Shown: positions 20,066-30,700 of the stretch, one piece after another
How positions within the stretch are numbered: the first letter of the stretch is position 1
Layout: each line of letters begins with the position of its first letter
Origin: Gemmatimonadota bacterium
GTDB lineage: Bacteria > Gemmatimonadota > Gemmatimonadetes > Longimicrobiales > Gaopeijiaceae
Reading direction: 5' to 3'
DNA length: 64,000 nt
Assembly: GCA_027623325.1 (NCBI GenBank)
Contig: JAQBXY010000006.1
Coordinates: forward strand, 62,001-126,000
Notes under the pieces: model-generated
What the model saw: the letters and a program-made list of their open reading frames with translations, nothing else
Databases searched by the model: none
Told to the model about the DNA's origin: nothing
Program-made: the position numbers and the translations under genes

Positions 20066-20793
20066 ATGAAGTCGAAGTAGGAATCCTGATCGCGTTTACG
20101 GCGGGTGTGTTCTCCTTCCTGTCTCCGTGCGTTCTGCCCCTCGTCCCCAGCTATCTCACCTTCATCACAGGGATGAGTCTCGAAGATCTGGAAGGAGGGG
20201 TGAACCGAAAGGCTACGATGGTTCACGCGAGCCTTTTCGTGATCGGATTCAGTTCGATCTTCATCCTGCTCGGTGCCTCGGCCTCGTTTCTAGGTCAGTT
20301 CTTTCGCCTCTACGAAGTATGGATCGCCCGGATCGGCGGTTTGATCATCGTCGTCTTGGGCCTTCACCTCTCCGGCGTGTTTCGATTGACACCCCTCATG
20401 CAGGAGAAGAGGATCCATCTCGCCAACAAGCCTGCGGGCTATCTGGGGACGCTCGGCGTCGGGATGGCATTCGGCGCAGGGTGGACTCCGTGCATCGGAC
20501 CGATCCTCGGGGCCATTCTGACGTACGGGTTTTCGCAGGATACCATGTGGGCTGGCGTCGGCCTTTTGAGCGTGTATTCGCTCGGCCTCGCGGTGCCCTT
20601 CCTGATCGCTGCCCTCGCTCTCGACTCCTTCCTTCAGACGTTCCGGAAGTTCCGGCACTGGATCCCCGTCATTGAGAAGGCGTCGGGCGTGCTGCTCATA
20701 TTCCTGGGAATTCTGCTACTGACCGGGAAGTTCACGGTGCTGAGCACATGGCTTACGCGCTTCACGCCGAACTTCATTCTCGAGCGGATCTAG
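20062..20793 (+). CDS. ccdA: Cytochrome c biogenesis / thiol-disulfide protein CcdA
   Basis: FTAGVFSFLSPCVLPLVPSYLTFITG; GMAFGAGWTPCIGPILGAILTYG. Confidence 0.93.
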   Translation: MNEVEVGILIAFTAGVFSFLSPCVLPLVPSYLTFITGMSLEDLEGGVNRKATMVHASLFVIGFSSIFILLGASASFLGQFFRLYEVWIARIGGLIIVVLGLHLSGVFRLTPLMQEKRIHLANKPAGYLGTLGVGMAFGAGWTPCIGPILGAILTYGFSQDTMWAGVGLLSVYSLGLAVPFLIAALALDSFLQTFRKFRHWIPVIEKASGVLLIFLGILLLTGKFTVLSTWLTRFTPNFILERI

Positions 20794-20823
20794 TCGCGAG
20801 AGCTTGAGGTACCGGGCGACAGG

Positions 20824-22596
20824 CTACGCCCGATCCGTCGCCAGATCTTCTTCGAGTAGCTGACGTCTCAAGAGGCGGGCATAGGTGCCTTCCTCCGTTA
20901 TCAGGACGGCGTGCCGACCCTCTTGAACGATGCGGCCTCCCTCAAGGACGAGGATCTTGTCCGCGTTCATGACCGCGCTCACTCGGTGGCTGATGATGAA
21001 GGCCGTTCGCCCACCGGTCACGTTTCGCAGGTCGGCCAGGATCGCGGACTCTGTGTGCGTATCGACGGCGCTCAGCGCATCGTCCAGCACCAGAATGACG
21101 GGGTCCCGAGCGAGTGCACGGGCCAGTGTGGCGCGCTGCTTCTGGCCCCCCGACAGATTGATGCCGCGCTCACCGAGCATGGTGGCGTATTCGTTGGGGA
21201 AGTCGAGAATCTGGCCGTGTAGCTGCGCGATTCCCGCTGCGGTTCGGATGGCGGTGTCGATTGATGGCTCGTCCGCATCCTCTCCCCGACCGAGTCCCAA
21301 TCCGATGTTGCCCTCGATCGTGTCGGAAAAGAGGAAGCTGTCTTGGGGCACCATCCCGATCTGACGCCGGAGGTCGGCCGGGTCGATCTCCGTCAGGGGC
21401 ACGCCGTCGAGCAGCACCTGCCCCTCCATCGGATCGTACAGACGGGCAAGAAGCCCGATCAACGTGCTCTTTCCCGAGCCTGTGGGTCCCACGATCGCGA
21501 CGGTCTGGCCTGGCTCGACCGTGAAGTCGATCTGGTCGAGCACGCGGCGTTCCGTCCCGGGGTATACGAACGACACACTTCTGAACTCGACTCCACCCAG
21601 AGCTCCCTGGAGAGACTTCGGTTCTGAGGGCACGACGACGGCGGGAACCGCTTCGAAGATGCGGTTGAGTCGTCCCATCGACGCCGCTCCTCGCTGGTAC
21701 AGATTGACGACCCATCCCAGCGCGATCATTGGCCACACCAGTAAGGCCAGATAAAACCCGAACGCCACGAAGTCGCCGATCGTCATCGTGCCGGCCATCA
21801 CCTCGAGTGCCCCCAGCCACGTAACTAGTACCGTGGCCGCCCCCGCGATCAACATGAGGAATGGGTGGAAGGCCCCGGCCGTCAGGACCAGCTTCATGTT
21901 GCGGACGCGGTACTCGTCGTTGAACGCGTCGAACTGGCGGGCCTGCTCGGATTCCTGGGTGTACGCCCGCACGATTCGTACGCCCGTGAGACTCTCTTGC
22001 ACGAAGGTCGAGAGCGCCGAGAACTGCTCCTGGATCTCCTCGAAGCGCTTGTGGATGATCTTGCCGAACGAGAGCACGATGGCCGGGAGCACGATCATCG
22101 GAATCATCGCGTAGAGCGTGAGCCGAGGGCTGATCCAGATCATGAGGGCCAGCGCGAACACGAAACTCGCGACGGTGTTGGCCGTGTACATGATCGCGGG
22201 CCCGGCGGCCATGCGGACCGACATCGTATCGTTCGTGGCCCGGCTCATCAGATCGCCCGTTCTAGTACTTCCGTAGAAGGTGGCGTCGAGCCGGAGCAGG
22301 TGGCGAAAGAAGTCATTCCGTATGTCGGCTTCGATCCTGCGACTGATGCCGTTCAGCAGCTCTCTCATGCCGTAGCGGAACGCTCCGCCCACGACAGACG
22401 CCACCACGATCAACGAGGCGAGTGCTAGAATGCGACGAGGGGTCACGTTCGGGTCGCCGAGCCCATCGATGGCGAGCTTCATCAGCCACGGGCCGACCAC
22501 CTGGAATACGTTTGCGAACAGGACACAGACCAGTCCCAATACCAGGGGTCGCCGGTACGGACGGAAGTAGGGGATGAGCGATCGCAGTTCACGCAT
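20824..22596 (-). CDS. ABC transporter, fused permease/ATPase (MsbA/LmrA-like)
   Basis: Walker A GPTGSGKSTL, signature LSGGQKQR, Walker B VILVLDDALSAVD, six-TM N-terminal domain. Confidence 0.95.
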   Translation of the reverse strand: MRELRSLIPYFRPYRRPLVLGLVCVLFANVFQVVGPWLMKLAIDGLGDPNVTPRRILALASLIVVASVVGGAFRYGMRELLNGISRRIEADIRNDFFRHLLRLDATFYGSTRTGDLMSRATNDTMSVRMAAGPAIMYTANTVASFVFALALMIWISPRLTLYAMIPMIVLPAIVLSFGKIIHKRFEEIQEQFSALSTFVQESLTGVRIVRAYTQESEQARQFDAFNDEYRVRNMKLVLTAGAFHPFLMLIAGAATVLVTWLGALEVMAGTMTIGDFVAFGFYLALLVWPMIALGWVVNLYQRGAASMGRLNRIFEAVPAVVVPSEPKSLQGALGGVEFRSVSFVYPGTERRVLDQIDFTVEPGQTVAIVGPTGSGKSTLIGLLARLYDPMEGQVLLDGVPLTEIDPADLRRQIGMVPQDSFLFSDTIEGNIGLGLGRGEDADEPSIDTAIRTAAGIAQLHGQILDFPNEYATMLGERGINLSGGQKQRATLARALARDPVILVLDDALSAVDTHTESAILADLRNVTGGRTAFIISHRVSAVMNADKILVLEGGRIVQEGRHAVLITEEGTYARLLRRQLLEEDLATDRA

Positions 22597-22671
22597 TGCG
22601 GCACATACCCCTCATGGGCGTTGCGGATCGGTAGGTCGGCGTTTGGTCCCGATGAGGGCGGTCCGCGTCGA

Positions 22672-24435
22672 TCAATACCCGATCGCCGCGCCTCCCCGTC
22701 GTGGATCGGACCAGGCCGTGAGCCGCCCGCCGTCGACCAGGATCATCTGAACGTCCCCGGATACTCCCGAACGCTCGACCATCGTGTGCCCGAGCGCCTC
22801 GAGGGCGCGGACCGTCGCCGCGTCGAGGGCACCGGGTTCATAGTAGATCTGGTCCGGCAGGTGCTGGTGGTGCACGCGCGGGGCGTTCACCGCCTGCACC
22901 GCGTTCATCCCGTAGTCGAGTACGTTCGATATCGTCTGGAAGACCGTAGTGATGATCGTCGCTCCACCCGGCGTACCGGTGACCATGCGGACCGCGCCGG
23001 TCGAGTCGAGCACGATCGAAGGCGTCATGGCGGACAGCATGCGCTTCCCCGGACCGACCGAGTTGTTCTCACCCTGCACGAGGCCGTATTGGTTGGGTGT
23101 GCCGGGCTTGGAAGTAAAGTCGTCCATCTCGTTGTTGAGAACGAAACCGGCTCCCTCCACGGTCACTTTGCTGCCGTACCACGAGTTGATCGTAGTAGTG
23201 ACCGCCACGGCGTTTCCTTCGGCATCGACGATCGAGAAGTGCGTCGTATTCTGACTCTCATCAGCGCCTCCCTCCATTCCCGGACCGACATCGGCCGAGG
23301 AGGTCGCCGACGTCGTGGAAATCGTTCCTGCCCGTTCGATCGCATAATCCGGCGAGGTCATGCGTTGCAGCGGGATGTCTATGAAGTCGGGGTCGGCGAG
23401 GTAGTGGTTCCTGTCCGCATATGCACGTCGCCAGGCTTCGGCGTACAAGTGGACCATCTCCGCCGAGTGCCAGGGCAGCGACCCCAGTTCGAAGGTGCTC
23501 AGGATATTCGCGATTTCTGCCATCGTTGCGCCGCCCGACGACGAGGGCGGCATCGAAATCACGGTGTGTCCTCGATAGGAGAACGAGATCGGATCGCGCC
23601 ACAGCGCTTCATAGGATGCGAGGTCCTCATGGGTCATGATGCCCTTGCCTCGCTTCATTTCGTCTACGATCAGATCGGCGGTGACCCCTCGATAGAATCC
23701 GTCTGGCCCCTGATCACGAATCCGTCGTAGCGTTGCGGCGAGGTCCGGCTGGCGGAGCGTATCGCCCACTTCTGGAGGTTGCCCTTCGCGAGGGAGGAAT
23801 TGTGCCGCCGACGCAGGATAGGCGGAGAGCGCCTCGATCATCTCCGGGCTCAGCGAGCCGAGGAATCGCGGCAGGACCTCGAAGCCATCGGCCAGAGCGA
23901 TCGCGGGCGCGACGAGCTCGGTCCAGGAGCGTGACCCGAATCGCTCGTGCGCCTTCCACATGCCTGAGACTGTTCCAGGTACGCCCGCGGCCAGGTGGCC
24001 CACGACCGAGGCATTCGTGACGTTGCCGGCGGCGTCGAGGAACATGTCGCGGCTGGCCGCCAAGGGCGCTTTCTCACGAAAGTCGAGAGAAGCCGTCTGG
24101 CCGTCGGCTGTGTGGAGGACCATGAATCCTCCGCCTCCGATGTTCCCCGCTTCGGGATTCACCACCGCGAGCGCGAACTGAACCGCGATGGCAGCGTCGA
24201 TCGCGTTCCCTCCGGCCCGGAGGATGTCGATGCCGACCTGACTCGCGTAGGCGTCGGTCGTCACCACCATGCCCTCGGAGGCCGTGATCGGAGGGACTAC
24301 CGACGAATACGCCCACCCCTCGGGAAAGGCCCATGTGCCCTGGGCCGACTCTGCCGAAGTGCAGGCGGACGCACCCACGACGAGGAGGCCTGTGCCGAGT
24401 ACGTGGCGAACGAGAGAGGTGACAGACTTGGTCAT
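22672..24435 (-). CDS. ggt: Gamma-glutamyltransferase, lipoprotein-like signal
   Basis: GGNAIDAAIAVQFALAVVNPEAGNIGGGGFMV; catalytic ESQNTTHFSIVDAEGNAVAVTTTINSWYGS; signal with GASAC. Confidence 0.94.
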   Translation of the reverse strand: MTKSVTSLVRHVLGTGLLVVGASACTSAESAQGTWAFPEGWAYSSVVPPITASEGMVVTTDAYASQVGIDILRAGGNAIDAAIAVQFALAVVNPEAGNIGGGGFMVLHTADGQTASLDFREKAPLAASRDMFLDAAGNVTNASVVGHLAAGVPGTVSGMWKAHERFGSRSWTELVAPAIALADGFEVLPRFLGSLSPEMIEALSAYPASAAQFLPREGQPPEVGDTLRQPDLAATLRRIRDQGPDGFYRGVTADLIVDEMKRGKGIMTHEDLASYEALWRDPISFSYRGHTVISMPPSSSGGATMAEIANILSTFELGSLPWHSAEMVHLYAEAWRRAYADRNHYLADPDFIDIPLQRMTSPDYAIERAGTISTTSATSSADVGPGMEGGADESQNTTHFSIVDAEGNAVAVTTTINSWYGSKVTVEGAGFVLNNEMDDFTSKPGTPNQYGLVQGENNSVGPGKRMLSAMTPSIVLDSTGAVRMVTGTPGGATIITTVFQTISNVLDYGMNAVQAVNAPRVHHQHLPDQIYYEPGALDAATVRALEALGHTMVERSGVSGDVQMILVDGGRLTAWSDPRRGGAAIGY

Positions 24436-24540
24436 CGGAGAACGTGCCTCGAGAGTGCGCGCGTTGCCGCGGTTGGCCGCAGCCGAGTAGCTTCGAATGC
24501 CGCTGAAGATCAGCCTGCCTCACCCCGGATACAAGCATTC

Positions 24541-25443
24541 ATGCGGGATCACCGCCTCACCGAACAGCGTAATCCGGCTTCCGCGCGGATCGACGAACTC
24601 GACGCGCTCGGGATCGTCGACCTCATCAACGCGCAAGACGAGCTCGTGGCTTCCGCGGTTCGCGAGGCGCGCACCGCAATCGCGCGGGCTCTCGAACTCG
24701 CAGAGGCCGCGTTTCGGGCGGGTGGGAGGCTCATCTACGTCGGCGCAGGCACGTCGGGCCGACTCGGCGTCCTCGACGCCGCCGAGATGCCCCCGACGTT
24801 CGGAACCGACCCGAGCATGGTGCGAGGCGTCATTGCGGGTGGTGTCGAGGCGCTGGTGCGTGCCCAGGAGGGAGCCGAGGATCGCCCAGCGGATGGAGGT
24901 ACCGCGATTGACGCTCTCGGGGTGAATTCGAACGACTTCGTGCTCGGGATCGCCACCTCAGGCACGACGCCCTACGTGCACGGGGCACTGGATCGGGCAC
25001 GCGAATTGGGCGCGCGGACCGGCTTCCTGATGTGCACCACTCCCTCGCCTGAGGTCGTCGAGAAACACGATGTGGTGATCGCAGTGCTTGTTGGCCCAGA
25101 AGTCATCACTGGGTCCACACGCATGAAGGCGGGCACCGCGACCAAGCTCGTCCTGAACACGATCACGACGGGTGCGATGGTGCGCCTCGGGAAGGTGCAC
25201 GGGAACCTGATGGTCGATCTCCAGGTCACGTGCGCCAAGCTCCAGGACCGCGGTGAACGCATTCTCGAGGAGGTCCTCAATGTCGAACGCACGATCGCGC
25301 GTGATCTTCTGAACCGGGCCGACGGACAGGTGAAGACCGCGCTGGTGATGGGTCGGCTGGGCACCGATGCCGACGAGGCGCGGCGGCGGCTCCGTGAGGC
25401 AGCCGGAGTGATCTCCGCGGTGGTCGGAGAACTCGAGGAGTGA
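24541..25443 (+). CDS. murQ: N-acetylmuramic acid 6-phosphate etherase
   Basis: TEQRNPASARIDELDALGIVDLIN; RLIYVGAGTSGRLGVLDAAEMPPTFG; GSTRMKAGTATKLVLNTI. Confidence 0.95.
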   Translation: MRDHRLTEQRNPASARIDELDALGIVDLINAQDELVASAVREARTAIARALELAEAAFRAGGRLIYVGAGTSGRLGVLDAAEMPPTFGTDPSMVRGVIAGGVEALVRAQEGAEDRPADGGTAIDALGVNSNDFVLGIATSGTTPYVHGALDRARELGARTGFLMCTTPSPEVVEKHDVVIAVLVGPEVITGSTRMKAGTATKLVLNTITTGAMVRLGKVHGNLMVDLQVTCAKLQDRGERILEEVLNVERTIARDLLNRADGQVKTALVMGRLGTDADEARRRLREAAGVISAVVGELEE

Positions 25444-27107
25444 CCTCAGCCCGCCTTCACTGGAGCCTCTTTGCGGTCGCCGTCACGGTGAGCACCGTGG
25501 TGGTCGCCGCGGCGTTCAACCCCGTGCCGCATACGGGCGGTGACAACGCCGGCTACATCAGTTTGGCACACGGGCTATTGACTACCGGGAGCTATACCGA
25601 CGTCTTCGACCCGGAAGGGCTGCCCCACACCAAGTATCCGCCCGTCTTTCCGGGGATTCTGGCTGTTCTGATCGGCTTCGGCGCCCGGTCCTGGGTCGCG
25701 TTGAAGCTGACTGCGGTGGTCTCGACCATTACAGCAGTCGGGTTGACGTACTTGTTGGCGGCGCGCTCCCTCGGTGCCGTCGCGGGCCTGGCAGTCGCAC
25801 TCGTGTTCGCGCTCTCCTCCGCGGTCGTGTACTACAGTCACTGGATCTTGTCCGATCCTGTCTTCATGGCTCTGACGCTCGCTGGCCTTCTCGCCCTCCG
25901 GAGAGCCGACGAGGATGGCGCGCGAGGGGTGTGGCTCGTGGTCGGCGTCGCCGCGGCGGGTATGGCCTTCTTCACGCGCTCCGCGGGTCTTCCCCTCGTG
26001 TTGGCGCTCCTCGGATGGCTTGCCTTTCGCCGGAGATGGGGTGCGCTCGGGACCGCCTCCGCCCTGGTCGGCCTCCCGATGCTTCTGTGGTGGTTACGTG
26101 GGAGGGCACCCGGCGTGGCCCAGTACGGGGCCGAGTTCTGGATGGTCGATCCGTACCAGCCCGCGTTAGGGAGTGTGGGGGTGCTCGGCCTGATTCCGCG
26201 CCTCGCGGCGAATGCCGGGGCGTACGTCTTGAATCACGGTCCGGCCGGCGTCTTCGGGGCGGACGGTCCGTTCCTGGCGCCCCTCGGCATCGTTCTAGGG
26301 CTTGCCGCGCTCGCGGGTTGGGGCCTGCTCGTGCGGGAGAGGCTCGGTCCTGTGGAGATCTTCCTTCCTCTCTACACCGGGCTGATTCTGCTGTGGCCGG
26401 AAGTCTGGAGCGGCGATCGCTTCGCGCTCCCCCTCTATCCCTTGGTCTTCCTATATGGTGCGGTTGCGCTCCGCGAAGCCAGGGGCCGCCTCCCGGAGTT
26501 CGCTGGCAACGCCGTGGCGGCGATAGTCTTTCTCTCGCTCTTTCTGCCCGCCGCTACGAACTGGGTCGACGGTGTCCGCACGGCGTCGACGTGTGCGTCG
26601 ATTTCCGAGGAGCGCGGGTCTTGGGCCTGCTACGGACCCCAGGTCGGATACTTCGTGAGTGCGGCAGCCTGGACGGCGCGAGGCCTCCCGGATGGATCTG
26701 CGGTACTCTCGCGTAAGCCCCGGCATTTCTACCTCTTGAGCGGACATCCCAGCCGAGCGTTTCCGTTCAACGAAGACCCGGTGGCCCACCTCGCTCTCGC
26801 CGACTCGTTGGGAGCCCGTTACGTGCTGCTCGATCGGTGGGATGGACTCGCCGGACGGTATGTAGGCGCGGCAGTTCGTGGAAATCCCGGAGCCTTCTGC
26901 TACGTAGGTGGCTTCGGTCCCGCAGAGGAGGGTGGGTCTCAACTATTGGGCATCCTTCCCCTCGAAGCCCGGCGCGCGCAGGGCCCCGGCGATGGGGGAG
27001 GCATCCAGCTCGCTCCGTGCCCGTCGGGTTATTCCCTCAGCACAGCGGTCAACGCGGGCTACACGCCGTCGGGCAGGATTCCCTTGCTCGAGACACTGGA
27101 TTCGTAA
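25440..27107 (+). CDS. Multi-pass membrane glycosyltransferase (GT39/ArnT-like)
   Basis: 555 aa; GGDNAGYISLAHGLLTTGSY...LPHTKYPPVFPGILA lumenal D-containing loop; repeated TM helices. Confidence 0.7.
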   Translation: MTSARLHWSLFAVAVTVSTVVVAAAFNPVPHTGGDNAGYISLAHGLLTTGSYTDVFDPEGLPHTKYPPVFPGILAVLIGFGARSWVALKLTAVVSTITAVGLTYLLAARSLGAVAGLAVALVFALSSAVVYYSHWILSDPVFMALTLAGLLALRRADEDGARGVWLVVGVAAAGMAFFTRSAGLPLVLALLGWLAFRRRWGALGTASALVGLPMLLWWLRGRAPGVAQYGAEFWMVDPYQPALGSVGVLGLIPRLAANAGAYVLNHGPAGVFGADGPFLAPLGIVLGLAALAGWGLLVRERLGPVEIFLPLYTGLILLWPEVWSGDRFALPLYPLVFLYGAVALREARGRLPEFAGNAVAAIVFLSLFLPAATNWVDGVRTASTCASISEERGSWACYGPQVGYFVSAAAWTARGLPDGSAVLSRKPRHFYLLSGHPSRAFPFNEDPVAHLALADSLGARYVLLDRWDGLAGRYVGAAVRGNPGAFCYVGGFGPAEEGGSQLLGILPLEARRAQGPGDGGGIQLAPCPSGYSLSTAVNAGYTPSGRIPLLETLDS

Positions 27108-27739
27108 ATCAAGGCGAGCGCGATGCCGAAGACCACATGCTCCAGGTAGGCCCGATCGTGGCGGTCGAGCCCGTCGACAACGGCCCCGATGACCGGAAGG
27201 CCTCCGTGCGGGGTGTGCGACCCCAGCAGACCTGCCAGTCCACCCATGGGGTCCATCGCATACTCTGCCGAGCCGTACAGAGCGCCCTTCACCGCCGCTG
27301 GGCCGGGGACGCGCGGTTCGACGATCGAGGCGTATACGAGACCCTGTCCGACGCCGGCTACGAGCCGGCTCGCTGTTTCCCGGTCGATGACCGGCAGTTC
27401 GGCCTGCCCCCTGAGCAGGGGTCGGACAAGATCGACGACCAACGCGGCGGCCGCCCCGGCCATGCCCGCGCGGGCCAGTCTCGTGAATCCGGGTTCGCTT
27501 CGTTTCCCCCATCCGGCGAGGGCCCGGTCGACCAGCATGGCGATTCCGGCCGCCATGAGGTCATCGGCGGACGGGAGCCCTGCCCGCGCCTCCACGTCGT
27601 GCCGGTCGCGCCGGGTCGGACCGCGTTCGCTACGTCCGCGCTCGGCCAGCGCAGCAATGGATCGCTTGGGAGGCGTGCCGAGGCGAGCCCTCTCGAAGGC
27701 GTGACCGAGGTGGAACCAGATGCTTCTCTTGGAGGCCAT
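27059..27739 (-). CDS. Hypothetical membrane-associated protein
   Basis: 226-aa ORF, Ala/Gly-rich hydrophobic segments; start abuts divergent gene at 27745; convergently overlaps the preceding gene. Confidence 0.6.
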   Translation of the reverse strand: MASKRSIWFHLGHAFERARLGTPPKRSIAALAERGRSERGPTRRDRHDVEARAGLPSADDLMAAGIAMLVDRALAGWGKRSEPGFTRLARAGMAGAAAALVVDLVRPLLRGQAELPVIDRETASRLVAGVGQGLVYASIVEPRVPGPAAVKGALYGSAEYAMDPMGGLAGLLGSHTPHGGLPVIGAVVDGLDRHDRAYLEHVVFGIALALIYESSVSSKGILPDGV

Positions 27740-27744
27740 TACCG

Positions 27745-30700
27745 ATGATTCCGAAGGGTGGGGGGAGAAGGTTGGCGCGGGGGGCGGGGCTTTTCAAGCT
27801 CGGCAGCGTGGTGCGCGGCGTAGTCGGCGCTTGCGGCTGTGCGCTCATCCTCTCTCCTTCGGCGGCCTGGGCGCAGGCGCCGGACGAGGCCTGGCGAACG
27901 ATTTCCACCGAACACTTCCGCGTGACCTTCCCCGCGCGCCTGGAATCGTTGGGTCGGAAGGCGGCCGACCGAGCGGAGCATGCTTGGACAGAGCTGTCCG
28001 ACTTCTTCATCGAGCCACCCCGCGATGTCATTGACGTGGTGGTGACGGACCACACCGACGTGTCGAACGGCTTCGCGCAGGTCACGCCTTCCAATCGCAT
28101 CACGATCTTTGCCCGCCCGCCCGCCGATGCGCTCTCGCTAGGGCACATGGACGAATGGATGGACCTCGTCATCACGCACGAACTCGCGCACATCGTTCAC
28201 CTCGATCCGGTCCGGAATCCTATCGGACGGGTCGCGCGCGGGGTGTTCGGCCGCATCTCGTCGGAATGGCCCTTCTTTCCCGGCTTGGGCACGCCACGCT
28301 GGATCCGCGAAGGTCTCGCTACCTGGTACGAGTCACGACTTAGCCAGGCGGGCAGGGTGCGGGGAACGTTCAACGAGATGCAACTCCGGACGGCGGTGCT
28401 CGAGGGTCGCTTCGAGAATATCGGCCAGGCCGCGGGGGAGTCGCCGCTATGGCCGGGGGGGAACCGCCCCTACGCATACGGCTCGCTCTTCTTTGACTTC
28501 CTGCTGGAACGCCACGGGGAGGATCGCATGGGAGCCCTCGTCGAGGCGATCGCGGGTCAGTGGATTCCCTATCGGCTCGATGCGGCCGGAGAGAGTGCGC
28601 TAGGTGTGTCGTTGTCGTCCGAGTGGCGCGCCTGGGAGGCGCAGCTCGAACTCGAACTGACCGATCTGGATGCGCGCCTTGCTGAGCGAGGCCCGGTGTC
28701 GGAGCCGGAGCAATTGACGTCAGGAGCGCGTTGGGGGCTGCACCCCAGAGTGTCTCCTGACGGCCGTTGGTTGGTCTACACACGCTCGGACGGCCGTTCC
28801 GATCTCCAGTTGCACCTTCGAGAGCTTGGCACCGGCCTGGTCCGGCCCCTGGGCCGAACGAACGGACTCAGCACGTTCGATTGGCTTCCGGATGGACGCC
28901 TTTTGGTTGCGCAGCTGGAGCTGGAGGATCCGTATCGGACGTATAGCGATCTCTACATCTTCGACCTGACCGGTGGTCAGCATCGGTTGACCCGGAGCGC
29001 GCGCCTGACGCAGCCCTCGGTTTCGCCCATGGGCGAGCACGCCGTGGCCGTTCAAGAAGGCGACGGCACGAATTCCCTCGTCAGGGTCGATCTCGAGACG
29101 GGGGTGGTAACGGTTCTCGTCGCGTCGGATCCGAACGTTCATTGGGCCTTTCCGAGTCACTCCCCCGACGGACGATGGATCGCGGCGACGCGGTGGCTCC
29201 CCGATGCCCACCACGATGTTGTGATCCTGGACGGGCGGAGCGGCGCACTGGTGGATCAGGTTACGGATGACCGCGCCCTCGATATGGGTCCGATGTGGAG
29301 CGCGGATGGGCGCTGGCTCGTGTGGGCATCGGACCGTAGTGGGATCCTCAACATCCTCGGGGCCGGTGTCGATGGCGCGACGGGTGCCGCTGCGGCGCCG
29401 GTCATGTTGACTAACGTGCGGACCGGGGCCGCGTATCCCTCCGTCGATCCGTCCGGGTCGTGGCTCTACTTCAGCGGGTATCACGTAGACGGTTGGGAGG
29501 TCGAACGGATCCCCTTCGAACCGGACGCAGGAGCCGGCGCAGTCCGCGCCGTCGCTCGCTTCGATGCCGCGCTTCCGCCCACGGTGCGGGGAGCTTCCAC
29601 GGCTCCGGTCGAAGACTACTCGCCCCTGCCAACGCTGGCGCCGACCTACTGGGAAATCTCGTCGCGGTCGGCCGTTGCCACGCCAGCGATCTCGCGGACG
29701 GACGAGGATCTATTCCTGCGGAGGAGGGAGCTGCTCGGCTTCGCGCTCGGTGCCCAGACCTCCGGACGGGATCTTGTGGGCCGCCACTCCTATTCGGCGG
29801 CGGCACGTGTCTTCACATCGGGCGGGAAGGCGGAGGGTGGGGCTTCCTACGCGTTCTTCGGTCTCGCGAACCCGATCCTATCGCTATCGGTGCGGCAACG
29901 GTACGACGGCGACGGGCAACAGGTTCAGGGACCGGCTCTCGACACTTTGCTGACGCTCGAACGCGAGCGGGGGATCGACGGGGCGGTCACCTTCAGCGCC
30001 CCGACGTGGAGACGCAACGTCGCGGTCACGGTAACCGGCGGGTTGGTCTGGGAGCACAGGGAATTGCTCGGGAACGACTTGATGCCGTCGACCTTGTATG
30101 CCCTCGCGCGACCCAACAGCCGTCTGTCCAATTTCAGTGTCGCCGCCAACTACAATTCATCGCGGTCCCATTCGTTTCAAATGGGCACGGCGCGAGGCAT
30201 CAACGCCTTCATCCAGGGCCGGATGCGTACCGAATTGAGTCTTCCCGACTCATTGAACGGAGTCGCGGGAGCGGATCGGTCGGTCCATGAAGTGATCGGG
30301 CGGCTGCGCGGCTCGATTCCTCTCGGAGGAGGTGGCCGAGCTGCCCACATCCTCGCGCTTCAAGCGAGCGGCGGAGTGGCGTCGGGACCCGGTGGCGGTG
30401 CGCTTCACTATCGGGTAGGGGGTGCATCGGGCAGCAGGGAGGACCTCACGGGCCTGGATCTGTTTGGTGGTGATTTCATTTTCTTCCCTGTCCGCGGCTA
30501 CGAGACCTCCAGCCGCTTCGGGCGATACGCGTGGAGTGCTTCCGCGGAGTATCGCATTCCGCTCTGGCTCATCAATCGGGGCCTGCGGGCGTGGCCGATC
30601 CATCTGGATCGGGCCATGGGCACGCTCTTCCTGGACGCCGGGAACGCGTGGGGCCCCGATGTAACACCCACTGGCTTTCCCAACACGCTCCAGCTCGCGC

